Shown: positions 26,059-37,221 of the stretch, piece by piece
Layout of the letters: every line of letters starts with the position of its first letter
Position numbering within the stretch: the stretch's first letter is position 1
From: Candidatus Pullilachnospira stercoravium
GTDB taxonomy: Bacteria; Bacillota; Clostridia; Lachnospirales; Lachnospiraceae
Direction of reading: 5' to 3'
DNA: 43,373 nt
NCBI GenBank assembly: GCA_018713585.1
Contig: DVON01000027.1
Location: forward strand, 1 to 43,373
Position numbers and translations under genes: made by a program
Notes under the pieces: model-generated
Databases searched by the model: none
Seen by the model: only the letters and a program-made list of their open reading frames with translations
Told to the model about the DNA's origin: nothing

Positions 26059-27168
26059 TTATCTGGCCTCCTTTCTTCCATCCGCCCCGGCAGAAGCCGC
26101 GCTGGGAGAATTTTTCTTTTTTTTCAGAAATGCCAGATGCTTCTCTCTCCACTCAATGCTCTTGGGTGCCCAGTTGAACAGCATCATGACGATCAGTACA
26201 ATCGCGTAGATCAGCATCCGGTAATCGGACAGACCTCTCAGAAGCTCCGGAAGCAGAGTCAGCACCACTGCGGCGATGACAGAGCCGCGGATATTTCCGA
26301 TGCCTCCCAGCACCACAAACACCAGAATCATAATGGACTGGTTGTATCCGAAATTGTTGGTAGTAGCAGTCAATGTGGACAGATTGTGGGCATACAGCAC
26401 ACCGGCCAGACCGGCCAGGGCGGCGGAAATGGTAAATGCCATCAGTTTGTACTTTGTCACATTGATGCCCACAGATTCCGCGGCAATCCGGTTGTCGCGG
26501 ATAGCCATGATTGCCCGGCCGTCTCTGGAATGTACCAGATTGGTGACAATAAACAGTGTCACCAGCACCAGGAGGATACCGGCCAGGAAAGTAGCATCCT
26601 GGGGCGTTCCCGTAATTCCCTGGGGGCCGTTGACAATCACCTGTCCGTCAGTCTCCATATTCAGGGACATCACATCTTTCATGGAGAAATGGAATCCGTT
26701 GGAGTCTCTTCCGATCCACACCACGTTTACCAGGTTCTTGATGATCTCGCCAAAAGCCAGCGTTACGATAGCCAGATAATCGCCTTTCAGACGAAGTACC
26801 GGAATTCCGATAATGATTCCGAAAACAGCGGCGGCAGCGGCGCCCACCAGCAATGCCAGGAAGAAACGCAGCGGCGCCACGGTAATGGTATCCTGCACAC
26901 ATTTGGAGAAGAACGCGCTGGTAAATGCTCCCACGCACATAAATCCCGCATGGCCAAGGCTGAGTTCGCCCAGGAAACCAACCACCAGGTTCAGAGATAC
27001 CGCCAGAATCGAATAGATGCACAGAGGCACCATCAGTCCTTCCAGGAGGCTGGAAATATTTCCTGTGGCAGTCAGAATCTGAACAATGATAAATGCCGCG
27101 ATCACCATACCATAGGTGATCAGATTACTTTTTGTTGTCTTTTTCATATTCTTCAACATCTCATCCAC
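26059..27168 (-). CDS. livM: Branched-chain amino acid ABC transporter permease
   Basis: 369 aa; LGELSLGHAGFMCVGAFTSAF, LKGDYLAIVTLAFGEII, VVLGGIGNIRGSVIAAVVLTLLPE. Confidence 0.94.
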   Translation of the reverse strand: MDEMLKNMKKTTKSNLITYGMVIAAFIIVQILTATGNISSLLEGLMVPLCIYSILAVSLNLVVGFLGELSLGHAGFMCVGAFTSAFFSKCVQDTITVAPLRFFLALLVGAAAAAVFGIIIGIPVLRLKGDYLAIVTLAFGEIIKNLVNVVWIGRDSNGFHFSMKDVMSLNMETDGQVIVNGPQGITGTPQDATFLAGILLVLVTLFIVTNLVHSRDGRAIMAIRDNRIAAESVGINVTKYKLMAFTISAALAGLAGVLYAHNLSTLTATTNNFGYNQSIMILVFVVLGGIGNIRGSVIAAVVLTLLPELLRGLSDYRMLIYAIVLIVMMLFNWAPKSIEWREKHLAFLKKKKNSPSAASAGADGRKEAR

Positions 27169-28059
27169 CTACACTTTCTCCTGAACGTTCTTTCCGAGAA
27201 TACCCGTGGGTTTCACCAGAAGGACAATAATCAGGACCGCAAACACAATGGCGTCCGCCATCTGGGATGAAATATAGGCTCTTGCCAGGATCTCAATGAC
27301 GCCCAGCAGAATACCTCCGATAAACGCGCCGGGAATAGAACCGATACCGCCGAACACCGCCGCCACGAAGGCCTTGATGCCGGGCATGGCGCCCGTATAG
27401 GGAGACAGGCTGGGATAAGCGGAACACAGAAGCACGCCGGCCACCGCAGCCAGAGCGGAACCGATGGCAAAGGTCAGCGCGATGGTTCCGTTTACATTGA
27501 TTCCCATCAGCTGAGCCGCGCCCTTATCCTCTGACACGGCACGCATGGCCTGTCCGGCTTTGGACTTGCGGATAAAAAGCATCAGTCCCACCATAATGAT
27601 AACGCAGACAACGATGGTGACAATCGTCTCGCCGGTAATATTCAGCGCGCCGCCCGCTAAAGAGAGTCCTGCCCAGCTCACTACGGACTGGAAAGACTGA
27701 TTATTGGCTCCGAAAATCAGCAGGGCCACATTCTGCAGAAGGTAGCTGACGCCGATGGCAGTAATCAGCACCGCCAGGGGAGACGCCGCGTTTCTCAGCG
27801 GTTTATAGGCTATGCGCTCAATCAGCACACCCAGAACCGTACAGGCCACAACCGCAATCAGCACACTCACCAGAGGCGGAAGCCCCGCGCTGGTCATACA
27901 GGTCAGCGCCACGTACGCGCCGATCATGATGACGTCGCCGTGTGCGAAGTTCAGCATCTTGGCGATACCGTACACCATGGTGTACCCCAGGGCGATGATT
28001 GCGTATACGCTTCCCAGACTTAATCCATTGATTAAATACGAAATAAAACTCATATACAC
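27169..28059 (-). CDS. livH: Branched-chain amino acid ABC transporter permease
   Basis: 296 aa; INGLSLGSVYAIIALGYTMVYGIAKMLNFAHGDVIMIGAYVAL, FVAAVFGGIGSIPGAFIGGILLGVIE. Confidence 0.95.
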   Translation of the reverse strand: MYMSFISYLINGLSLGSVYAIIALGYTMVYGIAKMLNFAHGDVIMIGAYVALTCMTSAGLPPLVSVLIAVVACTVLGVLIERIAYKPLRNAASPLAVLITAIGVSYLLQNVALLIFGANNQSFQSVVSWAGLSLAGGALNITGETIVTIVVCVIIMVGLMLFIRKSKAGQAMRAVSEDKGAAQLMGINVNGTIALTFAIGSALAAVAGVLLCSAYPSLSPYTGAMPGIKAFVAAVFGGIGSIPGAFIGGILLGVIEILARAYISSQMADAIVFAVLIIVLLVKPTGILGKNVQEKV

Positions 28060-28096
28060 ACCCTCTCATTTTTCTGTAAAAGTATTTGCAGCAGGG

Positions 28097-28121
28097 AAAC
28101 CGGAAGGCTCACTGTCACAAG
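28097..28121. repeat. Possible remnant of family A terminal hairpin
   Basis: AACCGGAAGGCTCACTGTCACAAG matches GGCTTCACTGTCACAA of family A with one gap. Confidence 0.35.
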
Positions 28122-28239
28122 TATTCAAATTATTATAGCACAGGCTTTCTTTTCACCGCAACTGGAAATGTGTCCGGAAATGTCAAAAAATGATTTCCGT
28201 CAGATACCCGTCTGCCATTGCCCCGCGGAGGACAAATCG

Positions 28240-28266
28240 CAAAAAGGGCCGCCCAAAGGCGGCCCC
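28240..28266 (-). terminator. Intrinsic terminator between livJ and livH
   Basis: Reverse strand GGGGCCGCC-ttt-GGGCGGCCC followed by TTTTT. Confidence 0.8.
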
Positions 28267-28287
28267 GGTGCCATCCAGCTACCTGTA

Positions 28288-29460
28288 TTACATTGCCTCG
28301 TAAGTGCCGTTGGAGATGATAACCGCTTTTGCTTCCTTGGAGGGCTCACCACTCTCATCCCAGGTGATGCCGCTTCCGGTAAGTCCGTCAATGGTAATCT
28401 CAGTCATTGCGGTCTTCATGGCGTCGCACAGATCGGATACGCTCATATCCGGTGTGATCTCTGCCTGCTCTGCCGCTGCCTTGATAGCATAGATACAGTC
28501 ATAAGCGTCAGCAGCGAACTGAATCGGAGCGATCTCAAAAGCTTCCTCATAGGCCTTTACGAAGGTCTGGGTTTTCTCATCCTGCGCGTCCGCGGTGAAC
28601 GGAGTCAGCAGCATAACGCCCTCTGCCAGGGAGGTATCGAATCCCTCCACATCCAGGATACCGTCCAGTCCGTCGCATCCGAAGAATGTGGTGTCAAATC
28701 CCATTCTGTCCGCCTGGGTCAGAATCAGGGAAGCTTCCTGATAGTAAATGGGCAGGAATACCAGCTCAGCGCCGGAATCCTTTGCTTTCTGCAGCTGAAC
28801 GGAGAAATCTGTCTTGCTGTCTGCGGTAAAGGCTTCCGCGGCCACTACCTCCAGACCCTTTGCCTGTGCCTCTGTGGCGAAGTTCTGGTAGATACCGGAA
28901 GAATATACGTCGGAGCTGTTGTAGATCACAGCCACCTTGGTGGCAAGGCCGTTATCCGCGATATAATCAGCGGACGCAGTACCCTGGCTGGGATCGGAGA
29001 AGCAGATACGGAACGCGTTGTCGTACTGAATACTCTCAACAGCCGTTGCGGACGGGGTCAGCTGATACATATTGTCTTTATGGGTTTCCTCCACAACCGC
29101 GGTACAGGGAGTGGAAGTTACGGTTCCCACCAGCATCTGCATACCCCAGTCTTTCAGAGTGTTGTAAGCATTTACAGATTTCTCGGAATCATTCTGATCA
29201 TCCTCGAACTTGAACTCAATCTGCTTTCCGTTGATTCCGCCGTCAGCGTTGATCTCATCAACCGCCAGCTGCGCGCCGTTCTGTACAGCGATACCGTATG
29301 CCGCGGCATCTCCGGTGGTAGGCCCGATACCGCCGATTTTAAAAGTATCGGAGCTGGCAGATTCACCGCCTTCTGATCCGGAATCATTTCCGCAGGCAGC
29401 CAGGGATCCAACTGCCAGCACAGATGCCAGCATCAGGCTGGCCACTCTTTTCATTTTCAT
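28288..29460 (-). CDS. livJ: ABC transporter substrate-binding protein (branched-chain amino acid type lipoprotein)
   Basis: MKMKRVASLMLASVLAVGSLAACGNDSGSEGG lipobox; FKIGGIGPTTGDAAAYGIAVQNGAQLAVDEINADGGING. Confidence 0.93.
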   Translation of the reverse strand: MKMKRVASLMLASVLAVGSLAACGNDSGSEGGESASSDTFKIGGIGPTTGDAAAYGIAVQNGAQLAVDEINADGGINGKQIEFKFEDDQNDSEKSVNAYNTLKDWGMQMLVGTVTSTPCTAVVEETHKDNMYQLTPSATAVESIQYDNAFRICFSDPSQGTASADYIADNGLATKVAVIYNSSDVYSSGIYQNFATEAQAKGLEVVAAEAFTADSKTDFSVQLQKAKDSGAELVFLPIYYQEASLILTQADRMGFDTTFFGCDGLDGILDVEGFDTSLAEGVMLLTPFTADAQDEKTQTFVKAYEEAFEIAPIQFAADAYDCIYAIKAAAEQAEITPDMSVSDLCDAMKTAMTEITIDGLTGSGITWDESGEPSKEAKAVIISNGTYEAM

Positions 29461-29510
29461 AATAGTCTCCTCCTTCATACTTTACTTCTTTAATGCTTTA
29501 ATATTTCTAC

Positions 29511-29539
29511 ATATTAACTCCCTCAAACCGGTTTGTCAA
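29511..29539 (-). promoter_or_regulatory. Putative livJ promoter with overlapping palindromic operator
   Basis: Reverse strand TTGACA-17-TAATAT; perfect 12-bp palindrome CAAACCGGTTTG at 29524-29535 overlaps the -35/spacer. Confidence 0.7.
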
Positions 29540-29876
29540 CTCAAAAATGCCCATTTTATGCGGTTCCATGTCCTTTTTATGCAGAAATGATACATTTGCC
29601 CTCCCCGTCTCCTCATTCTCCGTAATATTGCAAACGTCTTTCCCAAAAAGTCAGTTGTCTCTCCCGGAAACACGCCCCAACTCTTTTCGGATACGCGCAA
29701 AACTGTACAGAGTGCCGGATCCGGAGCCCTTCCGGGAGCGGAATCCCTTCCGTTTTTTTTCAAAGAAGTACTGCCGTAATTTTTATCTATGCTTTTGAGA
29801 AAATCCGTGCTAAAGTAAAGGAAAAGATCACTCCGGTTCTTCCGGATATGGACAGATTTCAGGAGGTAGCATTACT

Positions 29877-30422
29877 ATGAAACCACTTTTAATTGTTGTG
29901 GATATGCAGAACGATTTCATTTCCCAGGCCCTGGGTACCCCGGAGGCTCAGAAGATTCTCGGTCCTCTCTGCCGGAAAATCCGCCAGTGGGACGGACCGG
30001 TAATCTATACCAGGGATACCCACGGGGAAGACTATCTGGATACGGCGGAGGGCAGGAAACTTCCGGTAAGGCACTGCATCCGGGACACGGAGGGCTGGCA
30101 GCTGGCGCCGGAAATTGCCGCCTGCGTCCGCCCCGGCGACCGGATCTTTGACAAGCCCACCTTCGGCAGCGTCTCCCTGGCCGAATATGTCAGCCGGCTG
30201 GCCGGCGATGGTGAAATTTCATCCGTGACGCTGACCGGGCTGTGCACGGATATCTGCGTGATATCCAACGCCCTGCTGCTGAAAGCATATCTTCCGGAGA
30301 CGCCCATTGCCGTGGACGCCTCCTGCTGCGCCGGCGTTACCCCCGCCAGCCACGCAAACGCCCTGAATGCCATGGCCGCATGCCAGATTGACATTCTGGA
30401 TGGAGACTGCCCGGAAGCATAG
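29877..30422 (+). CDS. Cysteine hydrolase (isochorismatase/nicotinamidase-like)
   Basis: 181 aa; LLIVVDMQNDFISQALGTPEA, VTLTGLCTDICVISNALLLKAYLPETPIAVDASCCAGVTP. Confidence 0.9.
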   Translation: MKPLLIVVDMQNDFISQALGTPEAQKILGPLCRKIRQWDGPVIYTRDTHGEDYLDTAEGRKLPVRHCIRDTEGWQLAPEIAACVRPGDRIFDKPTFGSVSLAEYVSRLAGDGEISSVTLTGLCTDICVISNALLLKAYLPETPIAVDASCCAGVTPASHANALNAMAACQIDILDGDCPEA

Positions 30423-30475
30423 GGCTGAATAATATTAAAGCACGATACTGTTACTAAAAGATAAGGAGATTTACC

Positions 30476-30682
30476 ATGGAAAAAATCACGAAAGAGATGA
30501 CCATCCCTGACCTGTTGAAGATGGATCCCCGGGCCGCCCAGATCCTGATGCAGTCAGGCATGCAGTGTGTTGGCTGCGCCCAGGCAGCCGGCGAGACCAT
30601 TGAGGAAGCTGCCCTGGAACACGGCATCGATCCCATCCTTCTGGTCCGCAAACTGAACCTGTACCTGAATATGACGGTCTGA
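30476..30682 (+). CDS. DUF1858 domain-containing small protein (redox disulfide type)
   Basis: 68 aa; ITKEMTIPDLLKMDPRAAQILMQSGMQCVGCAQAAGETIEEAALEHGID. Confidence 0.88.
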   Translation: MEKITKEMTIPDLLKMDPRAAQILMQSGMQCVGCAQAAGETIEEAALEHGIDPILLVRKLNLYLNMTV

Positions 30683-30704
30683 CATACAGCCGTCCCCACA
30701 TTTC

Positions 30705-30746
30705 CGGCAGAAAGAAGCGCCGCCCGGCACAGCTTCCTTTCTGCCG
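30705..30746. terminator. Bidirectional hairpin between convergent genes
   Basis: CGGCAGAAAGAAGC...GCTTCCTTTCTGCCG. Confidence 0.6.
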
Positions 30747-30773
30747 TTTCCTTTTCACGGAAATTCCCGTCCG

Positions 30774-31997
30774 TCAGTTCCGCTGCCGGGCCCCGGACTT
30801 TCCTTCTCTTCTGTAGTACCAGCAGGAAATCCCAAGCCCCGCAAACGCCGCAACCGCCAGAAATCCAAATCCGGCCGTCATATTCCACCGCTCCGTCAAC
30901 GCTCCCGCCGCCGCAGGGAACCCGGTCATTCCCACCGCGTAGACGGCCTGGAAAAATCCCATGGCGGTTGATTTTTTATCCTCCGGAACCTCCTTCATGG
31001 ACTCTGAGGTCAGGTAGGACAGGAGAATTCCCGTGGACATCCCCGGAAACGCCTGCAGAAGGAAGATCAGCATCCGGCTGCCGGTCAGCGGCACCAGCAC
31101 GCAGTATAGGCCGGTCAGGGCAAACACCACCGGCACATAGAATCTGGCTCCTCTCTTCTCGCAGAGGCTGGTGGAGGCGAACTGGGCGGAAACCACCGCG
31201 GCAATCATATAGAACACCGAAGCCAGACCGATATACAGGGAAGAGGCTCCCAGCACCTCCAGCCTCTGGGTAGTGAAAGACATGGCGGTGGACATCTGAA
31301 TTCCCTGCTGAATCAGCGCCAGGCAGGAAAACAGGATCAGCCGCCGGTTCCCGCAGATCTGCAGAAGCTGGCGCACCCGCCCCTTTTCCTTCTTCCCGTA
31401 ACGGCTTCCTCTTTTTCTCTTTTCTGTCCCGGTATTTTCATCCGCCTCCCGCACGCCCAGAGAAATCAAAAGGCCCAGAAGTCCTGCCGCCATGCCGGAG
31501 GCACACAGAAAAGCCATGCCGGTACGGGCATAGAGCAGGGAACTGAACACAAATCCCAGACACATTCCCAGGTTACAGGCCATAATGACCCGGCTGGTGG
31601 CTTTCTGCTGCTCCTGGGCAGAAAAATACTCCGAAAACAGCACCATATAAGAAATCCACATGGAAGAGGCACAGCCGCCGATCAGATTGGCAACAAGAAA
31701 TCCCATGCCGCCTGGCGCCAGAAGCCGCACCATGGAAGCCAGCGCGGCCAGCGCTGCTCCGGCAGACACAAAGATCCTGTGGCGTCCCGCCCAGTCCGCC
31801 ATCACCCCCACCGGCAGCCGGAAAATCATCTGCGTTACCCCATAGGCGCCCACCACCGTGCCGATCATCCCCGCCGCCACGCCCTTTCCTGTCAGAAACG
31901 GCGTCTGGTACGGGATATAAACGTACTGGGCAAACCAGAACAGCACCACCACCGCCAGAAGCGTCCATTCTCTGCGTTTTCTTCTCTCTGTCATCAT
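30774..31997 (-). CDS. MFS transporter
   Basis: About 407 aa, about 12 TM segments; VGAYGVTQMIFRLPVGVMADWAGRHRIFVSAGAALAALASM. MMTERR start at 31997/31994. Confidence 0.88.
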   Translation of the reverse strand: MMTERRKRREWTLLAVVVLFWFAQYVYIPYQTPFLTGKGVAAGMIGTVVGAYGVTQMIFRLPVGVMADWAGRHRIFVSAGAALAALASMVRLLAPGGMGFLVANLIGGCASSMWISYMVLFSEYFSAQEQQKATSRVIMACNLGMCLGFVFSSLLYARTGMAFLCASGMAAGLLGLLISLGVREADENTGTEKRKRGSRYGKKEKGRVRQLLQICGNRRLILFSCLALIQQGIQMSTAMSFTTQRLEVLGASSLYIGLASVFYMIAAVVSAQFASTSLCEKRGARFYVPVVFALTGLYCVLVPLTGSRMLIFLLQAFPGMSTGILLSYLTSESMKEVPEDKKSTAMGFFQAVYAVGMTGFPAAAGALTERWNMTAGFGFLAVAAFAGLGISCWYYRREGKSGARQRN

Positions 31998-32006
31998 CTC
32001 TTCATC

Positions 32007-32125
32007 CTTTCCTTTAGGGTTTCCTCTTTTCCGGCCGCATGGCCATAAAGGGATCCTTTAGGGTTTCCTCTTTTCCTGGCCACATGGCCATAAAGGGATC
32101 CTTTAGGGTTTCCTTCCGGACCTCT
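32007..32125 (-). repeat. Family B repeat array (about 2.4 units of 44-45 bp) directly upstream of the MFS gene
   Basis: TTTAGGGTTTCCTCTTTTCCGGCCGCATGGCCATAAAGGGATCC x2 plus partial. Confidence 0.85.
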
Positions 32126-32241
32126 CTGTGCTAAAATAAACATAACTGTTTTCTGCCGGATTTCCTGCCGGCCCGGAAAACTGCACAACTGTCAGACATG
32201 CCGCCGGGCCCCGCCCGCCGCCGGCAGGAAAGGATGGCTCC

Positions 32242-33111
32242 ATGATTCCCTATACCCATGAAAATATTTCCTGCAATTCCAACAGCGACGTCATTTTCCG
32301 CATCGATGACCGGGGCCGGGAATATGTGACACCCCACTGGCATAACAGCCTGGAAATCCTGTATATCCTGGAAGGCAGCCAGGAGGTTTCCACCGAACAG
32401 CAGCCCGGCCGCGTCCTGCGGGCAGGGGAGTATCTGATAATCAATTCCCGGGAAATCCACAGCATACAGAGCCGTGAGCACTGCCGCTGCATGGTTCTGC
32501 AGATCCTGTACCCCTTTTTAAGGCGGTATCTTCCGGATATTGACCGGATCCGCTTCCGTCTTCCCGCCTCCCGGGAACCTGGCCGTCATCCGGAGGAATA
32601 TGAAAACATCCGGAACTGTCTCGAAGATATCTGCCGTCTCTGGCCCCTTTCCTCTTCCGCGGCAGGTCTCCGGTTCCACAGCCTGATTTTCCAGCTGCTC
32701 TATGAATTGGTGACCTTTTTCCGGGAGGATGTAAGCCCCGCCGAGAAGGAAAGCTCCGCCAAATACATCAGCCGCCTGGGCCATATCACCTCCTATGTGA
32801 GGGAGCACTATGCGGAGGATATCACCCTGGATCAGATTGCGGGAGAGGTATCCCTGAACCCCGATTACTTCACCCGCTTCTTCAAAAAATACATGGGAAT
32901 GACCTTCCTTGATTATGTAAACTCCATCCGCCTGGAGCACATCGCCCGGGATCTGCTGGACACTGATCTGAGCATCCAGGATCTGCTGGAAAAGCACGGC
33001 TTCACCAATTACAAACTGTTTATGAAAATGTACAAAAACCGTTTCAACTGCACCCCCGGGGAAATGCGCCGCAACAGCCAGTACGCAGGCTTGCGGCCCG
33101 CCGGAAAATAA
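32242..33111 (+). CDS. AraC family transcriptional regulator
   Basis: 289 aa; N-terminal cupin (VTPHWHNSLEILYILEGSQEV) and C-terminal HTH (LDQIAGEVSLNPDYFTRFFKKYMGMTFLDYVN). Confidence 0.92.
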   Translation: MIPYTHENISCNSNSDVIFRIDDRGREYVTPHWHNSLEILYILEGSQEVSTEQQPGRVLRAGEYLIINSREIHSIQSREHCRCMVLQILYPFLRRYLPDIDRIRFRLPASREPGRHPEEYENIRNCLEDICRLWPLSSSAAGLRFHSLIFQLLYELVTFFREDVSPAEKESSAKYISRLGHITSYVREHYAEDITLDQIAGEVSLNPDYFTRFFKKYMGMTFLDYVNSIRLEHIARDLLDTDLSIQDLLEKHGFTNYKLFMKMYKNRFNCTPGEMRRNSQYAGLRPAGK

Positions 33112-33125
33112 TCCCGCCCGCGAAC

Positions 33126-33155
33126 GGGGCTGCCGCGCCAAAGCGCGGCAGCCCC
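33126..33155. terminator. Hairpin between convergent AraC and GH51 genes
   Basis: GGGGCTGCCGCGC-caaa-GCGCGGCAGCCCC. Confidence 0.65.
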
Positions 33156-33187
33156 ATTATAATCCCTTTTGCTTTTTTCTTCCATCC

Positions 33188-35014
<1,827 letters not shown>

Positions 35015-35016
35015 TT

Positions 35017-35799
35017 ATGTTTGAAATTCATTACTGCGAATATAACCGTACCAATTCTGACTGCGACCGGATCTACCGTCCCCAGGGCAGCGGGGATTAT
35101 CTTTTTCTCCTGCTGAAAACCCCCATGAAATTCCGAATGGACGGAAAGATCACCATTCTCAGAGAAAACGCCTGCATCCTGTACACGCCCGGTGTCTGCC
35201 AGGATTACCAGGCCGTCCGGAAATTCCGGAACAGCTATATGCACTTTTCCACGGATCTTGCGCTGGAGAAAAAATATCCGATCCCCGAAAACCGTCCCTT
35301 CTATCCCGCCGATGTCTCCGCCATCGACGATCTTCTGAAGGAAATCCAGCGGGAATACCTGGAAAAAGCGCCCTATTACCAGGAGAAAATCCGGCTTCTG
35401 ACGGAATCTCTGATTCTGCTGATCTCCCGTTTCCTGAACCATCCGGCGCCCTCTTCCCCCCAGGACGCCACTCTCCTTCAGACCTTTCAGGCGCTCCGCC
35501 TGGAAATGCTGGAGTCCTGCCAGGAGGACTGGTCCATCGACCGGCTGCTGGCCCGGTGCAGCATGGGTAAAAGCCAGTTCTACCGCTACTACCGGCTGTT
35601 CTTCCACACCACCCCCAAGGCGGAGCTGATGGCCGCCCGCATGGACAAGGCGCGCATCCTGCTCACCAACCGCGCCCTTCAGGTACAGCAGGTGGCCCGG
35701 CTGTGCGGCTTCCCCTCCATCCAGCATTTCACCAGATATTTCCGCCGGCAGTTCGGCTGCTCCCCCGGCCAGTTCCAGCACAGGGAGAGGCAGCCCTGA
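35017..35799 (+). CDS. AraC family transcriptional regulator
   Basis: Start MFEIHYCEYNRTNSD at 35017; C-terminal HTH (SIDRLLARCSMGKSQFYRYYRLFFHTTPKAEL...FPSIQHFTRYFRRQFGCSPGQFQ). Confidence 0.88.
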   Translation: MFEIHYCEYNRTNSDCDRIYRPQGSGDYLFLLLKTPMKFRMDGKITILRENACILYTPGVCQDYQAVRKFRNSYMHFSTDLALEKKYPIPENRPFYPADVSAIDDLLKEIQREYLEKAPYYQEKIRLLTESLILLISRFLNHPAPSSPQDATLLQTFQALRLEMLESCQEDWSIDRLLARCSMGKSQFYRYYRLFFHTTPKAELMAARMDKARILLTNRALQVQQVARLCGFPSIQHFTRYFRRQFGCSPGQFQHRERQP

Positions 35800-35820
35800 C
35801 CGGCCAACACCTGCTTTGGG

Positions 35821-35963
35821 GTAACAGTTCAGCCTTTCGGCTTCACTGTCACAAAAGCATGCACACAGGCTGCGTTTCCCGCAGCCTGGCGCCCGCAGGC
35901 CTCGGGATCCCGCTGCAAAAGCAGCGTGACACCTCGCGGGACAGTGGAAGGCTGAACTGTAAC
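35821..35963. repeat. Family A element, full 143-bp copy
   Basis: Differs from 13782..13924 by about six substitutions plus inverted loop GGAAA/TTTCC. Confidence 0.9.
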
Positions 35964-36093
35964 GCTTTCGGATCTCCATGATCCAAGAAATTTACAAGAT
36001 TTCAAAAAAAAATCCAATCATGCTGCCGTCCCTTTGTTTCATAATAGTCCCAGACGAAAAGAGCTGATCTTTATCGAACAGGAGGATACTTAC

Positions 36094-37107
36094 ATGAAAA
36101 GAAATATGAAACAGTGGAAAGAAGATCTGATTGCCGCCCGCGCAAAAAAAGCAATGCCCGTTTTTTCCTTTCCGGGAGGAAGACTGATCGGAGTTACCGT
36201 GGAAGAGCTGGTAAAAGACGGCCATCTGCAGGCACTCTGTATGGAAAAGATTGCGGAAAAATATCCGCAGATGGGAATCGCGTTGAGTCTCATGGATCTT
36301 TCTGTGGAAGCGGAGGCCTTCGGAGCCAAGGTTATGTACAGTGAGGATGAGGTTCCCACCATGCACGGCGCCCTGATCGAAACCGAGGAGCAGGCGGATG
36401 CCCTGGAGGTTCCCCAGGTGGGAGCCGGACGGACCGGAGAATGTGTGAAAGGAATCCGGGAAGCCGCCCAGCGGATCACCGACCGCCCGGTGCTGGCCGG
36501 TATCATTGGCCCCTACTCCCTTGCGGGACGGCTTCTGGATATGACGGAGATCATGATTCTCTGTTACGAAGAGCCGGATATGGTACAGACTGTACTGGAG
36601 AAAGTGACGGATTTCCTTGTGGAATACGCCAAAGCCTTCAAAGAGGCGGGAGCCAACGGCGTTCTGATGGCTGAGCCGGCGGCAGGCCTGCTCTCCCCCT
36701 CCCTGATCGAGGAATTCTCCACCCCCTATGTACAGAAAATCCGGGACGCGGTGGAGGACGATAATTTCCTGGTAATGTATCACAACTGCGGAAATGTGGA
36801 GCCCCTGCTGCCCCAGATCTGCCAGGTAAACGCTTCCTCCTACAGCTTCGGCAACGCCATCGACATCGAAAAGGCCCTGCAGGCTCTGCCCGCCGACCGG
36901 CTGGTTATCGGAAATATCGACCCTGCCGGAACGCTCCGCAACGGCACACCGGATATGGTCCGCGAAGAAACCAGAGCGCTGCTGGAAAGATGCTCCAAAT
37001 ACCCCAATTTTGTCATCGCCTCCGGATGCGATGTGCCGCCTCAGACGCCATTTGAAAATATGGACGCCTTCTTTGAGACCGTGGAAGAATTCTATAAAGA
37101 AGCCTGA
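36094..37107 (+). CDS. Uroporphyrinogen decarboxylase-family corrinoid/CoM-type methyltransferase (MtaA/CmuA/MtvB-like fold)
   Basis: Start MKRNMKQWKEDLIAARAKKAMPVFSFPGG at 36094 with AGGAGG RBS; MYHNCGNVEPLLPQI, ASGCDVPPQTPFENMDAFFE. Confidence 0.88.
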   Translation: MKRNMKQWKEDLIAARAKKAMPVFSFPGGRLIGVTVEELVKDGHLQALCMEKIAEKYPQMGIALSLMDLSVEAEAFGAKVMYSEDEVPTMHGALIETEEQADALEVPQVGAGRTGECVKGIREAAQRITDRPVLAGIIGPYSLAGRLLDMTEIMILCYEEPDMVQTVLEKVTDFLVEYAKAFKEAGANGVLMAEPAAGLLSPSLIEEFSTPYVQKIRDAVEDDNFLVMYHNCGNVEPLLPQICQVNASSYSFGNAIDIEKALQALPADRLVIGNIDPAGTLRNGTPDMVREETRALLERCSKYPNFVIASGCDVPPQTPFENMDAFFETVEEFYKEA

Positions 37108-37156
37108 ATTCAGCGTTATTCTATCAAAGGAAAGCAATTTCCTGTGAAAAGGGCGA

Positions 37157-37188
37157 AAAAAGGACTGCCGCCGGCAGTCCTTTTTTCA
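37157..37188. terminator. Bidirectional intrinsic terminator
   Basis: AAAAAAGGACTGCC-gccg-GGCAGTCCTTTTTT. Confidence 0.85.
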
Positions 37189-37221
37189 TGCCAGAACCCC
37201 CTTCGCCGGACGCGTCCCCGG

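Noticed and set aside
29536-29798. Small overlapping ORFs (75-83 aa) upstream of the cysteine hydrolase
   Set aside because: No RBS or family similarity; opposite-strand ORFs overlap each other in an intergenic promoter region.
30421-30460. Disrupted family A hairpin (GGCTGAA...ACTGTTACTAAAA)
   Set aside because: Match is short and split by about 17 nt; could be chance.
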